A stretch of DNA of 64,000 nucleotides from Apodospora peruviana. Taxonomy: Eukaryota > Ascomycota > Sordariomycetes > Sordariales > Lasiosphaeriaceae. Below the pieces are notes generated by a model that had not been told where the DNA came from, ran no database searches, and worked only from the letters and a program-made list of their open reading frames with translations. The first letter of the stretch is position 1. Each line of letters opens with the position of its first letter. Shown one piece after another: positions 1 to 10,962 of the stretch. A program made the position numbers and the translations under genes. The stretch lies in NCBI GenBank assembly GCA_033439685.1, contig JAUEDM010000003.1:4184001-4248000 (forward strand), given 5' to 3'.

Positions 1-760
1 GGAGATACGGGAAGTTGTGGCTAATGATTCAGTTGTACATAGTTTGGCTTCAATAATGTTGAATTTGTTGGATGCTGTATTGTACCTTGTTGTCCCTGTG
101 TGAGATGTGCTTTATGTGGGATGATTTCGACTAAAGTCACACGTTTGTTGAGCGAATGGATAAAGACTACAACCAAGACTCTAGACTGTATCAGTCTGAG
201 ACTAAGATCTGAATACACAAGGGAGACACCGGTTCACAACATCTAACTGTCAATCTTTTTCCTATGTTCCATCATTTGGTGCAGTTTTAGCCAGAACCAT
301 CCACTCACGTCTAAATTGAACCTTTAGGTGGTAGGACTCTGAACAACATTCCGGGTCTAGGCCATTAGAACCAAATGATCTCACCGGCGTGTTCCTCAAT
401 GTGCTGGGTGTTTCAGTTCATTATCACCATGCTCGGTCTGAGGTTATTGTGTGTGTCTGAGAAGCTTCTGCGCGGGTTCTGTAAGACATTAGCAAGAGAT
501 AGAAAGCATTCGTATATATCTGAGACTGAGCCTGATGAAGACTCAGAGACGCAGAGATCTATAAGAGTGAGCCCATTCCCCTAAGCAGCTGTGATCAGAA
601 CAAAAATGCGGCAACAACTCCTGTTCATCAACCGCCAGCAACTAAACATCAGCCTCACAAACTTATTTTATCATTTAGCTTGCAAGTGGGACTCTTCTGA
701 CCCAGCAAGTCAAGGTGCGTTCGTCCATGCAACTGAACTGCTGGATATAAATTTCCAGAC
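1..760. other. No gene seen
   Basis: Only short open frames without recognisable protein features occur here. A TATA-like stretch (tataaattt) near 744-752 lies just ahead of the next open frame and may be its promoter. Nothing else is supported. Confidence 0.5.
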
Positions 761-1309
761 ATGACCTGTTACTCAACAAGGCATTTACTGATGATTTCCA
801 CAGACCAGTCTAACAGAGCAACAATTATGGACAACACCACAGAGTGGAACGCACGCTACCCACCGAAATCAGCCCGGAACCAACCCCCAAGGAACAATAT
901 GCACAACACCACAGAGTCCGGTACCAGCTCGGGTTCCGGAGATAGTGATTCAGGGGAACCTGCCAACACCCAAACAAACGGCAAGACGCAGAGCGACGAC
1001 GGTTGCGTATGCCAGTGGCGAGCAAGGAAGCTGCCAGATGGTAGATACCAACGATTCCTGGTGTTCCATTGTCAGCGGCCCAAGTGCCAATACTACATGA
1101 AGTCGCGTGGAAAAGGCAAACAACAACCAGCGGGGAACAAGTACCGTGCGCAAGGGAAGGCTCAACCCGCCGCCGACGACGACGGCCAGGAATGCGCTTG
1201 CGAAATGGGAGATATCAAAGACATGATCGAAGGAGGTACTTTCCGAAGACCCGTTAGCGTTGCGACTAAATTAAGGGATGAACTATCAATTAACTATCAA
1301 GCGGAATGA
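761..1309 (+). CDS. Small hypothetical protein with a central Cys cluster
   Basis: This is a single-exon frame of 182 aa, or 160 aa if translation begins at the second good ATG at 827 (MDNTTEW...), which I prefer because the first 22 residues look like leader noise. I do not recognise the family. The N-terminal half is Asn/Ser/Thr/Gly-rich and probably disordered. A compact central part around residues 80-110 carries a VCQW motif followed by HCQRPKC, which could bind a metal or form disulfides, and a CAC motif follows before a charged C-terminal tail. There is no signal peptide or membrane segment. A TATA-like sequence lies shortly upstream. The codon use and open length suggest a real but lineage-restricted gene; it could also be the remnant of a larger gene. 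Confidence 0.45.
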   Translation: MTCYSTRHLLMISTDQSNRATIMDNTTEWNARYPPKSARNQPPRNNMHNTTESGTSSGSGDSDSGEPANTQTNGKTQSDDGCVCQWRARKLPDGRYQRFLVFHCQRPKCQYYMKSRGKGKQQPAGNKYRAQGKAQPAADDDGQECACEMGDIKDMIEGGTFRRPVSVATKLRDELSINYQAE

Positions 1310-1713
1310 GATGATGGTTGATAGTTGGGATTAATTGGGGGTTCTTTTGAGATGAGAGATGAGATGGTCCGGGATCAATCCAGAGGGGGTGTGGATGAGG
1401 TTTTTCGGGTTCTGTTTATTGTTTTGAATTTTCCGGGTTCATGCCGAAGTAGAGATAGACCGAGACTCAGCGAGTTGGGGGTCTTGTTGTATGTTATTTG
1501 ACATGGTTCTGATTTCAGAATTCAGCTGCGTGGCAGTTCCACACATGGCTTCATGGACTTGGTTGTATCCGTCACTTTGTCAACAATCACATAATAGTCA
1601 TACCCTGGACATAACCAAGCTTATTAAAATCCCTCGCGGGACTTTGACGTGGTAATATTACTCAATGGGCCGGCCGGTCATACTATGATTATATGGGTTC
1701 ATTGGCATATAAC
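1310..1713. other. Intergenic, nothing seen
   Basis: AT-rich DNA between the 3' ends of the small hypothetical gene (plus strand) and the tyrosinase gene (minus strand). No ORF, RNA or repeat is supported. Confidence 0.5.
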
Positions 1714-2845
1714 CTAGACATACTGATAGCACAGATATCCCCCCTGGATGTCCATGACATCCCTGACGGTGGCGTCGGGTATAATTCCCAACGAGCTCAT
1801 GACGTGGTTTAGCGTCGTCTCGGTGCCGCCGTTGTCGCCCTTCTTGGGGTCAGGCGTGATGGCCAGCATGGCCGCGCTCGGGCTACCCCAGCCCTGGGCA
1901 ACGGCCTCGTCGGCGATGCCGCCGTCGAACTCGATGAAGCCAATCTCGGGCGTCTGGGCGTTGGGGCCGTTCATGTCGCTCAGGCGCGCCGGCAGGTTGC
2001 GGGCCTGCCAGTCCCACCACATCTTGTCGACGAATCCGTGGTGGGTGAAGAACAAGGGGTCTCCCGGGGACGTGATGCTGTTGCCGTCCATCATGGCCAG
2101 CGCGATGTGGCCGAACAGGTGCGGCCCCATGTAGATGGCCAGCCAAGCGCTCGCGTAGTCGGGCTTGCTGAGGGCATCGTCGACGTAGGTCTGGTTGGTC
2201 AGGGGACTGAAGAAGTCGTTGATGTGGCGGTTCACGCAGCGGGGCTTGTTGGTGAAGCCGGGCCCGATGTTGACCGTCAGGCCGGCGAACGGCCCGCCGG
2301 TGCAGTTGCCGGGCCCCGTGCCGTCGCCGCCGAAGCCCGTGACGGGGTCGAGCAGCGGCGAGTTGATGAAGTTGCCGGCGTCGAGGGGTTCGTTCCACCA
2401 CGGCAGGCCGCCCTTGTAGCCGCACTCGGCCAGCAGAAACTGCTGCACGTGCAGAAAGTAGCGGTGGAACGGCAGGAAGGTGCCCGTGCTGTGTATCTGG
2501 AGCGCCTCGACCTGGTGGAGCATGACCAGCTCATCCCAGCGCGTCTTGGCCCCGAGCGCCTTGAGCTTGGGCAGCTTGGCCGGGCTAGTCATGACGCAGC
2601 GCTGCGCCTTTATGTAGGCCTTTTGATCGGACCGCTTCATGTTGCGCCTGTCTACTTTGTTAACATGAACTTGATATCGTTGGTCTTTGGGTCTACACAT
2701 ACCACTCTTCACGCTTGGTCATGCCCTTGCACGCGGGCGGCTTGCGCTTCATGTTTCTTGCATCTGTCTGAGAGAGCGCCACGGCGGTCGAGACACCGGA
2801 CAGCAGCGCCAGCCCGAGGGCGGCAAGTTGGAGAAGCCTGACCAT
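1714..2845 (-). CDS. Secreted tyrosinase (type 3 copper oxidase), two exons
   Basis: Model: complement(join(1714..2647,2703..2845)), 358 aa. Exon 1 begins with ATG at 2845 and encodes a signal peptide (MVRLLQLAALGLALLSG, cleaved near AVA). A 55-bp GTATGT...ACAG intron splits a Trp codon to give KREEW-RNMKRSDQKAYIKA, the usual start of the fungal tyrosinase domain. The CuA region shows LHQ, then HSTGTFLPFHRYFLH; the CuB region shows MGPHLFGHIAL and the hallmark GDPLFFTHHGFVDKMWWDWQ. Tyrosinases oxidise phenols to o-quinones, feeding melanin formation or phenol detoxification; with a signal peptide and no C-terminal extension this one probably acts outside the cell. The length matches short secreted fungal tyrosinases. 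A simple ORF call would start inside the intron and miss the signal peptide. Three-prime neighbour is the convergent small hypothetical gene. Confidence 0.93.
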
Positions 2846-3713
2846 GGTGAGTGCTGGAGAAGAAATGAACTCTGTCTAGATCACCGGCAGCGACGGGAGC
2901 AGGAGAGGAGGGTGCTGGATAGCCTCGCCTTATTATACCTCCATGCCACGTTGCATCGGACGATCACAATTGCAACATCTGCAGGTAAGCCTGTGAGATT
3001 CCAATAATTCACTGCAAGGTATGTTTGTGGTTCCCCGTGGCGCAGTCATCAATAGTACTCCCATGTTCCCTCAAACCCCCGATTCTGCAATCTCACAGAA
3101 TAAATCCAGTCTCTCCCCAGGTCGAGGCCTGCTGCACCGTATCGGGCTGAATAAGCGAGGTGCTTTAAGCTTTCCATGTTTTTTATTTTCCGCGAAGCGC
3201 GGCTGCTCCCGAATGGCCATCCAACAAGTTCGTGTCAAGCTTCCATGCCCACGTCGTTGCGTATGTTTGATGCAGCAGCATCTCCTCGATTAGCATATCT
3301 TTCTGTGTTCCCAATCCAGTAAATGCAGCGAAGTTACCCGGGCGAGGTTCCAACCACCACCCAATCGAGACTCTGCCGCTAGGTAGGTCTAGAACATGTC
3401 CAGTCTGCAGAGCTCCCGGCCGCGTATTGGCTACCAGCTTCCTCTTCTGCCACTCGGCATGCATGGGGCACCCTGGACGCCTCATTGAAATCAATATTTG
3501 TTGAATAATAATGCACGAGACAGATAGTTGGGCTGCGAGTAGGGCACACCTATCGTACACACCCATCGCACACCCACCGCACAGGTTAAAGTGGCAACAG
3601 CACCGGCCTACTTAGGAATTTCGAATTAGCAGATTCGGGCAGCAGATATCTCGGTTACTTGGCCCCATCAACCCTCAAGACTGTATCACCATCACAAATA
3701 CTCGACAAACTCC
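2846..3713. other. Intergenic, nothing convincing
   Basis: About 870 bp between the tyrosinase start and the 3' end of the next minus-strand gene. Open frames on both strands lack family features, splice logic or coding-like composition. The first part should contain the tyrosinase promoter. Confidence 0.45.
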
Positions 3714-4316
3714 TCAATTTGTACCGGCCGTATACGGATTATCAACCCAGTTGCCATAGTAGCAAATACCGTCCCCAAGCCCTTGGACGTGGACGCAGGC
3801 CTTGGCCGCCCTGGATTTAGAAAGATTGCTACGTGGAAGGTTATCCCAGCTGTGCTGCGTGTTGTCCCAGTTGACCTTGTGGCATATGGCCTTGTCATCA
3901 TAGAGGGTAAACTCTGTCGTCTCTTGTCCATCGTCCGAATAGAGATCGAGCTACTGACAAGGGAAGTCAACGATCAATCATTTCGATAGAGTTGGGTAGG
4001 GAGGGGATGGATAATCACAACATACCTGAACATAGACCGGATGGTGGTTACACTTACGATCCTCGGCGCCGCACTGGACGTTCTTCACCTTGTGGGAGCT
4101 GGCCGCACGCCAGCACGCGACAATTTTCCGCGCGAGAGATTCCTGCTTTAGAGGGTGGCGCCGGCAGAGGCGGTAAGCCGGGGATGTCTAGCTCACGTCT
4201 GCGCACCAACACCGCACCCCGGGCGGATCGGTTTGGGGTTTGCCCAGGACCCAAGGTTTGATCTCGTGCCAACGCGACACTTCTTTGCGGCCGTGGCTGG
4301 GACCGGGCCCGGACAT
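3714..4316 (-). CDS. Small cysteine-rich protein (8 Cys), three exons
   Basis: Model: complement(join(3714..3950,4026..4142,4197..4316)), 157 aa, assembled from splice signals. Exon 1 (40 codons) ends RCWCAD before GTGAGC; intron 1 is 54 bp ending GCAG; exon 2 (39 codons) runs ESLARKIVACWRAAS...CNHHPVYVQ to GTATGT; intron 2 is 75 bp ending TAG; exon 3 (78 codons) ends in GNWVDNPYTAGTN. All three joins keep one frame and both introns are of normal fungal size, which is the main evidence that the gene is real. The product has eight cysteines (CWC, AC, QC, KC, IC, AC, IC), an even number typical of disulfide-bonded small secreted proteins. No signal peptide is seen at the chosen start (MSGPGPSHGR), so an upstream exon may be missing. 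Family unknown; it resembles effector-like small proteins only in size and Cys content. Confidence 0.55.
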
Positions 4317-5316
4317 GATGCTACTCGATGATGCTTTTGCTGCGTGCTGCGTGCTGCTGATGGGAAGTATCCAAGAAGGAAAGAATGGGGAAGAAGAAGA
4401 CTGCAATATTAAGCAACATATGGTTCCGTTGATTCGGAGCTGCACAGATGGCGACGTGGTTAAGGATGGTGATAACCTTATGGTTGGACGATACACGGTC
4501 GGTTGTGCGTTGATGATTGCGTTTTTCGGCAGAGAAGAAGAGAATTGGATTCAGGACCAGATGATTTGTTCTACATCTATTCCTTGATGCCATGCAAGCG
4601 CACCTACACAGGTAACTGCCTCGTCCGGGTTGTGTGTGAGTTGGACAGGATCTACCTTACAGAAAGTTTTCATAGCAAAATCCCTTGTTTTGCCATTGCT
4701 CATGATATTTGGATCACGGATGGGAAAGAGGAATTTTCTGAGCGCAGCAGGCACTTTCACATATTACCCGTAGGTGATCCATTCCGAAAGTGTGTCAATC
4801 GTTGAGATTACATCGAGCCAGAGCAATCACGAGTCCCGTCTCCCCATGTTTGTTGTGCTGCCTCCCACCGTCACAGCTACTGCCACCCTCCGATCTGACA
4901 TGCGGCTTTCGGATGGCTGATTTCGAGGACCAAAGCAGCAAGCGTATACATGATCAAGTTGACACAACGCCGGATGAACAGCGGTAAGTACGGACTCTTC
5001 CTCTTTATTCCTGTTAAGGATGGCCCCCATGTAGTATTTTTGACCGTGCATTGGAACTGGAGGAACCCTTTGACTGCCATACGATCTGACGCGTCGCGAG
5101 GCGGTGTGATCGCATAAACCCGAGCACTGGCAAACCTTGCAATACCAGAGTGTAACCGTCCATCGGTCCTTTCTCTTCCAAAAACAACACAAAAAGGGGG
5201 TAGGAGAGACACCGCTGATTTTGTCTGTCGAACCAGTTCAGATCGATCTTTTATCACAAATTTAAGGGGAGGTAGTCCTTTGACAAGGTTGTACCTCCCT
5301 GCAGATTAGCGCCAAC
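4317..5316. other. Intergenic, no gene seen
   Basis: About 1 kb between the cysteine-rich gene and the gypsy element. I looked for a 5' LTR matching the element's 3' LTR and for a TGTCAG/CTGACA pair and found none. Short overlapping ORFs are not supported. Confidence 0.45.
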
Positions 5317-6237
5317 ATGGCGGCGACGCAGGGCGAAATCATGGTCAACACGTCCGACCAGCTAACGCCGGCCCGACGACCAACGCGCAACACGAAACCG
5401 AGCGCGAAAGTACGCGAAGCCATGCAATCGCTCGAAGACGCGACAACTATATCAACAAGAAATAGCAGCGACACCATGTGGTCCGCAACATCGAAGACAA
5501 CACGTATACTGGGAGGCGGCAATGGAACGAACAACGTGGCAGAGACAGGAAAGTAGGCGCTTCAGAAGCTCTTGGAGGCGATCAATGAACAGCGAGACGA
5601 GATGCGCGATATAGTTAAAGGGCAAGGAAATACGATCCGCGAACTTTGCGCAGTGGTGACCAGACAGCAAAACATGATTGAAGAACTGAACCGTCAGCTC
5701 CGCCAGGTAGACAACGCGCTGGCAGACACCAAGGCCCAGCTGTCGGAGGAATTACGACATGTCCTTCACCAGATGGAGGTCCTCGCTCGCAACCCGGCCG
5801 TTTCTACTTCAGCCGAAATGAGTCCCAGGGGATCGTACGCCGATATTACCCGGACGCCACCGGCGAGCCAACCTAGCAGGTTACGCACTCTTTCTCTGTC
5901 GAATACAATGCCTACAACCGTTACCGACACCCTGTTCTATACTGTCGATACATCCAGAGTGGAGGAAAGGGAAAAGGGGAAGGTCCAGGTGGCAGAGATC
6001 AGGAAGGCAATAGAAACAGAAATCCAAACTCGTGAGAATCAGGGAAACTGGCGCTGTGCAGCAGGATTCCCAGTGCGACAGGACGTCCGAGCCGCGAGCT
6101 TCGGCGAGTACGACTACTCAAACTACTCAAACGAGTACTACGATGATGGCAACAGCGTCAGTAGTGGCAATACAAGCCGCGTTGTGGGCACAGTAGACGG
6201 ACAGGGCGTTTTCCAACCCTTTGAGGACAGACAATAG
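5317..6237 (+). pseudogene. gag-like ORF of gypsy element
   Basis: Starts at ATG 5317 and stays in one frame to 6237, interrupted once by TAG at 5554-5556. The middle (about residues 86-150) is a heptad-rich coiled coil (RELCAVVTRQQNMIEELNRQ region), followed by a Ser/Pro/Thr-rich linker. No CCHC knuckle is visible. The frame continues, after the TAG at 6235, directly into the protease region, so gag and protease were originally one frame. Confidence 0.65.
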
Positions 6238-6261
6238 CGGCCAGGGAAATGCCTAGCTCCT

Positions 6262-7074
6262 ATGCAAAATCGCACATGGGAGCAACTACGAGGAAGAGAG
6301 TATTACGAGAGACTTCTGGGTCTTCACCGAGTAGTCATTAGAGCTATAGGACAGGGCAAACAACCAGATAAATCGATACTGCTTTCACTATCCCTCTTCT
6401 TCGGCGAGCGTGAACTACGAACCATTGGACTAGTGGATTCAGGATGCACAGGATTGGCATTCATCGATAAAACATACGTTAGAACACACAACTTAGAGCA
6501 ACACAGACTATCCCAACCAAGATCACTACACCTAGCGGACGGAAAATTCAAATGCTGGGTTACAACATACGTGGTCATGGGTGTTAGGATCGGTCACCAT
6601 AAGGAAACTCTACCACTTTTCGTGATAGATGTTGCGGATGAACACCCAGTTATATTGGAATTGCCTTGGCTAAACCGACATAACCCCAACCTCGACTGGA
6701 TTACGATGGGCTTATCGTGGAAACCATGCTGCGAGGGACGATGCTTCCCAGCAGATCTACCGGAACACCTACGTCAAGCCCCCCAGCCTGGAAAACACCG
6801 GATTCAAGCCAGCAATATCAGCCGCACCTTCACGTTGGAAGACGTAGAGGACGAAGGAGAGCCATGGCAGGTAGAGGAACCGAATAACTTGCTTGCAGAC
6901 GCACCAGAATCCGAGCCAGAAGGACCAGAGCATGGGAAACGCTCTGAATCACAGCTGGCACGACGGCGGGAAAAGCGTAAGCAAGAACGCATCATAGAAT
7001 TACGAAACAAATGTCACCAACGGGAGCAGAGCCAAGATGGACTCAAGCATCTCCTCATGCAAGGGCACGCATAA
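6262..7074 (+). pseudogene. Retropepsin-like aspartic protease region
   Basis: The frame contains LVDSGCTGLAFIDKTYV, with the Asp-Ser-Gly active-site triad of retroviral-type aspartic proteases, then a hydrophobic flap-like strand region and VILELPWLNRHNPNLDW, the usual C-terminal signature of gypsy proteases before RT. A charged linker follows. It ends at TAA 7072-7074, apparently a CAA-to-TAA change or a point near a frame change. Confidence 0.8.
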
Positions 7075-8882
7075 TTCCAAATTTGGTGGCAACACACCCG
7101 GAACTAGCACGACAAGCAGGACTACAGCGGTTACCAGCTCCACGAGCAAAAGCTCCGCTACAGTCACATCAGCCAGATTTACGGAACGGAGTTCCAGATC
7201 TGGGACCAATGGACCCAACAGACATCAAGCATCTGAACGCAGCAACGTTCATGACAGTGGCCAAACAGCCACAGGTCCAGAAAATGATGGTAACTATGGA
7301 GGAGCTGGAGTGAGCTGTACAATCCGACATATCAGACATAGAGATACCGAGGTTACGAGAGAGCGATTTCCAAGAGATCTTACAGTGCAAGGGAGATCCA
7401 AACCAATACAAGGAAGTGCTACCGGTTGAACTACACGACTTCGTCGACTTGTGTTACGGAGACAAGCTAGCTTTAAGCAAAATCTCAGAGGAAGACGCAT
7501 TAACATTCTTTGAGAAAGCGGACAGGGGTTACGCAACACCCGAACAAATCAAGAAAGTAGTGCCAAAAGAGTACCACGACTTGCTGGACTCCTTTGAACC
7601 GCAAGAAGCAGACAAACTACCACCACACCGGCCGTACGACCACAAGATCGAGATCATTTCAGGAAGCAAATTGCCATACCACAAGTCCCGACCACTCTCA
7701 CCACTAGACCTGAAAGTGGTGAAGAGATGGCTCGACGATAACCTCAAGAAGGGATTTATTCGACCGTCACAGTCGACAGTAGCGTCAGCGTTTCTGCTAG
7801 CCAAGAAACCAGGCGGCGGCGTGAGAATCTGTCATGACTTTAGAAGACTGAATTCCATATCCATTAAGGGGCGATACCCATTACCCCTGATCAGGGAGAC
7901 ACTAGATGCCATTTTCAAAGCGAAAATATTCACCAAACTAGACATCATTGCAGCCTTCAACAGAGTCCGAATTGCGGCAGGACACGAGTGGCTCGCTGCC
8001 TTTATAACCAGGTTCGGCCTGTATGAGTCACTCGTTACACCCTTCGGCCTATGCGGAGCACCGCCAACATTCCAGAATTACGTCAATGACCTACTCTATG
8101 ACATGCTGGACGTGTCAGTCACAGCATACCTAGACGACATCTTAATATATTCACAGACTAAAGCAGAACACGTCAAGCATGTCCGGAAGGTCTTGAAACG
8201 ACTGAAAGCAGCAGGACTGCAAGCTGACATCCATAAGTGCGAATTCCACACAGTTAAGACAAAATACCTGGGACTGATCATCACCCCGGGAGGAATCGAG
8301 ATGGACCCAAAGAAAGTGGATGCTATCAAGACCTGGCAACCACTGACGACAAGGAAAGAACTCCAACGATTCCTCAGCTTTGCCAATTTCTACCGCAGAT
8401 TTATACGGAATTTCTCAGGTATCACGAAACCACTCCATAACCTGACAAAGAAAGACGTCCTGTGGGACTGGACAGACGAGTGCCAGAATGCATTTATCAC
8501 ACTGAAAATAGCGTTCGGGACCGCACCAGCTCTTAGAATCTACGATTGGGAGAAACCAGCAGTAGTAGAGGTTGACGCTTCGGACTGGACGGCAGGGGGA
8601 GTACTGTCCCAGAAAGGGGACGACGGATTCCTCTACCCAGTTGCGTACTTCTCTTCAAAGCACAATGCAGCAGAATGCAACTATGACATATACGACAAGG
8701 AGCTGCTGGCAATAGTCCAAGCACTGGAGGAATGGCAACCTGAGCTGGAAGGAGCAAGCAGTACAATCGAGGTTATAACCGATCATAAGAACTTGCAGAC
8801 GTTCGCCACAACTAAGCAGCTAACGCCCCGACATATGCGATGGTCAGAATTCTTATCTAGGTTCAACTTCAGGATTACCTAA
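7011..8882 (+). pseudogene. Reverse transcriptase and RNase H region
   Basis: After a spacer and TGA at 7311-7313, the frame shows the gypsy RT: EADKLPPHRPYDHKIEI at the N-terminus, FLLAKKPGGGVRICHDFRRL, TKLDIIAAFNRVRI with the catalytic Asp, and the YLDDILIYS active-site box. RNase H follows with VVEVDASDWTAGGVLSQ and the TDHKNLQTF motif. The frame stops at 8880-8882 just before a conserved continuation (RQGAANIRPDALSRK region), so the stop is a mutation rather than a natural end. Confidence 0.92.
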
Positions 8883-8915
8883 AGACAAGGAGCAGCCAAT
8901 ATCAGACCAGACGCC

Positions 8916-10304
8916 TTGAGCAGAAAGCCACAGGACGTGCCACAGAATGCACAAGACAGCAGATTGACAAATAGACAACGGCCACTTATTGAACCACACA
9001 AGTTTGACCCCGTTATGTTGGAAGCCATGCGGCTGAACAACAACGAGCTACGCCTATATCAGATCGACGTGTCTAAACCGATAGATGAGCTGATCGACTC
9101 CTCTTATGCGAAATCGAGGTTGTTGCAGGACATGCTGAAGACACTGCTCAACAGCAACGCACGACAATAGCCAACATCGATTAGGAAAGCTGTCAGAGTC
9201 CCAATTGCTGAATGCAAAGCACTGAATGGCAGAGTCTACTTTAGAGACAGACTGATCGTCGACCCAGAGGACCACGAATTACAACTGCAGATCATGCACC
9301 GTACACACGCCCCGGGACCAGGGGGACACCCCGGCAGAACAAAGACGCTTGACTTGCTGAATAGAGTCTATTGGTGGACAGGACTAAGCAGATCCGTCGA
9401 GAAATATGTTAGAGGATGCCTCGCCAGCGAGAAAATCAAAACACCAAAGGCAGCATCACTAGGTTTCTTAAAGCCACTGCCAATACCGTTCAAGCCGTGG
9501 GCAGACATATCAGTCGACTACATAACACCATTATCAGAATGAGAATATAACGGCATTACGTACAAGCACATCGCAGTGGTCGTGGACAGACTAACAAAGA
9601 TGAGACATTTTATACCTATGCAAGTAATGGAGGCAGAGGAACTCGCAGATGCCTTCCTATCAAGGGTGTACTCCTTGCATGGCACCCCTGATACGATCAT
9701 CTCTGACAGGATCACAGTTCGTGTTCATGTTCTGGAGAACCCTGAGCAGGAGACTGGGAGCGACAATGAAGCCATCTTCGGCTGGCACCCTGAGACGGAC
9801 GGACAAACCGAGCGGTTGAATGCAAAACTAGAACAATTCTTACGTCTACATGTCAACTGGAAACAAGACGACTGGGCAAGATGGCTACCAATAGCTGAGT
9901 TTGCAGGTAACAGCACGATGTCAGAGAAAACGAGAGTCGCGCCATTCTTCACCAACTATGGTTTCAACCCAAGAATGGGAGTTGAGCCGGCCAAACCTCC
10001 TACACCCAATATGTCAGAACAACAAAAGGCGGAATACTTCAGAGCAACAGAAGTTGCCAACCGATTTAAGATCATTCTCGACTATATCACGGCACTGTCA
10101 AAGCAAGCACAAGACCGGTACAAGACCGCAGCAAACAAGAAGAGAACCGACGCACCAGTGTACAGGAAAGACGATCTAGTTATGGTTGACACAACGAACA
10201 CGGAGACAGGACGGCTAATGAGAAAACTTACACCCAAATGGGAGGGACCGTTCAAAGTCTTGAAGGCTGATACCCATACGGTTTGGGCTGCAGTTGCCAG
10301 ATAA
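8916..10304 (+). pseudogene. Integrase region
   Basis: The same frame resumes after the stop, with a zinc-binding-like HH...C segment around 9297-9420 (MHRTHAPGPGGHPGRTKTL, then GCLASEK where a CxxC is expected) and the core DDE domain (DISVDYITPL, AVVVDRLTKMRHFIP, HPETDGQTERLN). Stops occur at 9168 and 9540. Between about 9711 and 9775 the protein is nonsense in this frame and sensible in another, so paired frameshifts flank the second Asp region. The C-terminal barrel (LTPKWEGPFKVLKA) ends with a frameshift near 10290. Confidence 0.88.
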
Positions 10305-10689
10305 CATGAGAGTCAACAACTCCTTCCATGTAACTAAAGTCAAACATCACAGACTTGTCCGTTTCCCAGGGCAGGAGGAGCAGGATGTGATCGCAAATCA
10401 TGGAGGAATCATCACACAGACTGTTGACGGCGAGGAAGCCGTCCACGTCGAGTGGGAATTTGACGATATTCTGGACTACGGGAAGGCGGATAATGGCCGG
10501 TGGATGTACAAGATCAAGTGGAAAGAGCCACACGCACCTTCGTGGCAACCAGCTGGAGACATGAAGGAAGTCGATCCCGACATATTGCGCAAGTTTCACG
10601 AACGACACGGTACCGATCCCCCTTACTGGTTGCCCAAGAAGGCAAAAGCAAAAACGCAGGGGGCGCGACGATCTGGCAGACGGAAATAA
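10294..10689 (+). pseudogene. Chromodomain C-terminus of gypsy polyprotein
   Basis: LPDNMRVNNSFHVTKVKHH is the usual integrase tail. It is followed by a chromodomain: VEWEFDDILDYGKADNG, then RWMYKIKWKEPHAPSWQPAGDM with the aromatic residues of the methyl-lysine cage, and a Lys-rich tail. Chromodomains target chromovirus integration to heterochromatin. This segment is in a different frame from the integrase. Confidence 0.85.
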
Positions 10690-10754
10690 TGCACAGAGAC
10701 AGGTCAAAATGAAGAAGTTTCTGGCACTGCGTGCCAGAACACCAACTTCTTTCT

Positions 10755-10962
10755 TGTCAGAAATCAAGGGTCTAGAAACATCCCAAAAACGTGGATTTTG
10801 TAATGGTTGCCACAAGACGTGCATTACGATTGCGTTGGCTTGCCACCATCTACAACAATAAAAGAAGCTCTCTGGCGGAACCAGAGAGCTAGACAGAGGG
10901 AAATACAATCATGGAATAAATCCTCATAAAATCAACGAGTCCAATGTGCATAGCTTCTGACA
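10755..10962 (+). repeat. Probable 3' LTR of the gypsy element
   Basis: The 208-bp segment begins TGTCAG and ends CTGACA, the same inverted hexamers that bound the two solo LTRs in this window, and its last about 30 bases resemble theirs (gtccaatgtgcatagcttct versus the solo LTR ends). It lies immediately downstream of the chromodomain. Flanking pentamers differ (tttct and actgc), as expected for one LTR of a longer element. The left boundary is uncertain: a hairpin (ttctggcac-tgc-gtgccagaa) lies just upstream instead of a polypurine tract. Confidence 0.5.

Larger units (their letters stand above)
5317..10962 (+). mobile_element. Decayed Ty3/gypsy chromovirus-type LTR retrotransposon
   Basis: The order gag - aspartic protease - reverse transcriptase/RNase H - integrase - chromodomain is that of fungal Ty3/gypsy chromoviruses. 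All domains are recognisable, but the coding sequence is broken by in-frame stops at 5554, 6235, 7311, 8880, 9168 and 9540 (TAG, TGA or TAA) and by frame changes near 7.0-7.1, 9.71, 9.77 and 10.29 kb, so it cannot be active. A probable 3' LTR lies at 10755-10962. No 5' LTR is visible. The sequence just before the gag ATG (attagcgcc) weakly resembles a tRNA-iMet primer site, which is only a guess. Confidence 0.9.

Noticed and set aside
2038..2841. 267-codon plus-strand frame opposite tyrosinase
   Set aside because: Shadow of the GC-rich tyrosinase gene; the minus strand has copper-site motifs.
3183..3566. 127-codon minus-strand frame
   Set aside because: No family features, no signal peptide, no splice logic; likely chance.
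4827..5257. Overlapping 121- and 126-codon minus-strand frames
   Set aside because: Two frames overlap with no recognisable motifs; upstream of a transposon.
10755..10962. Calling this a third solo LTR
   Set aside because: Flanking pentamers do not match and it abuts the gypsy coding region, so a 3' LTR is more likely.
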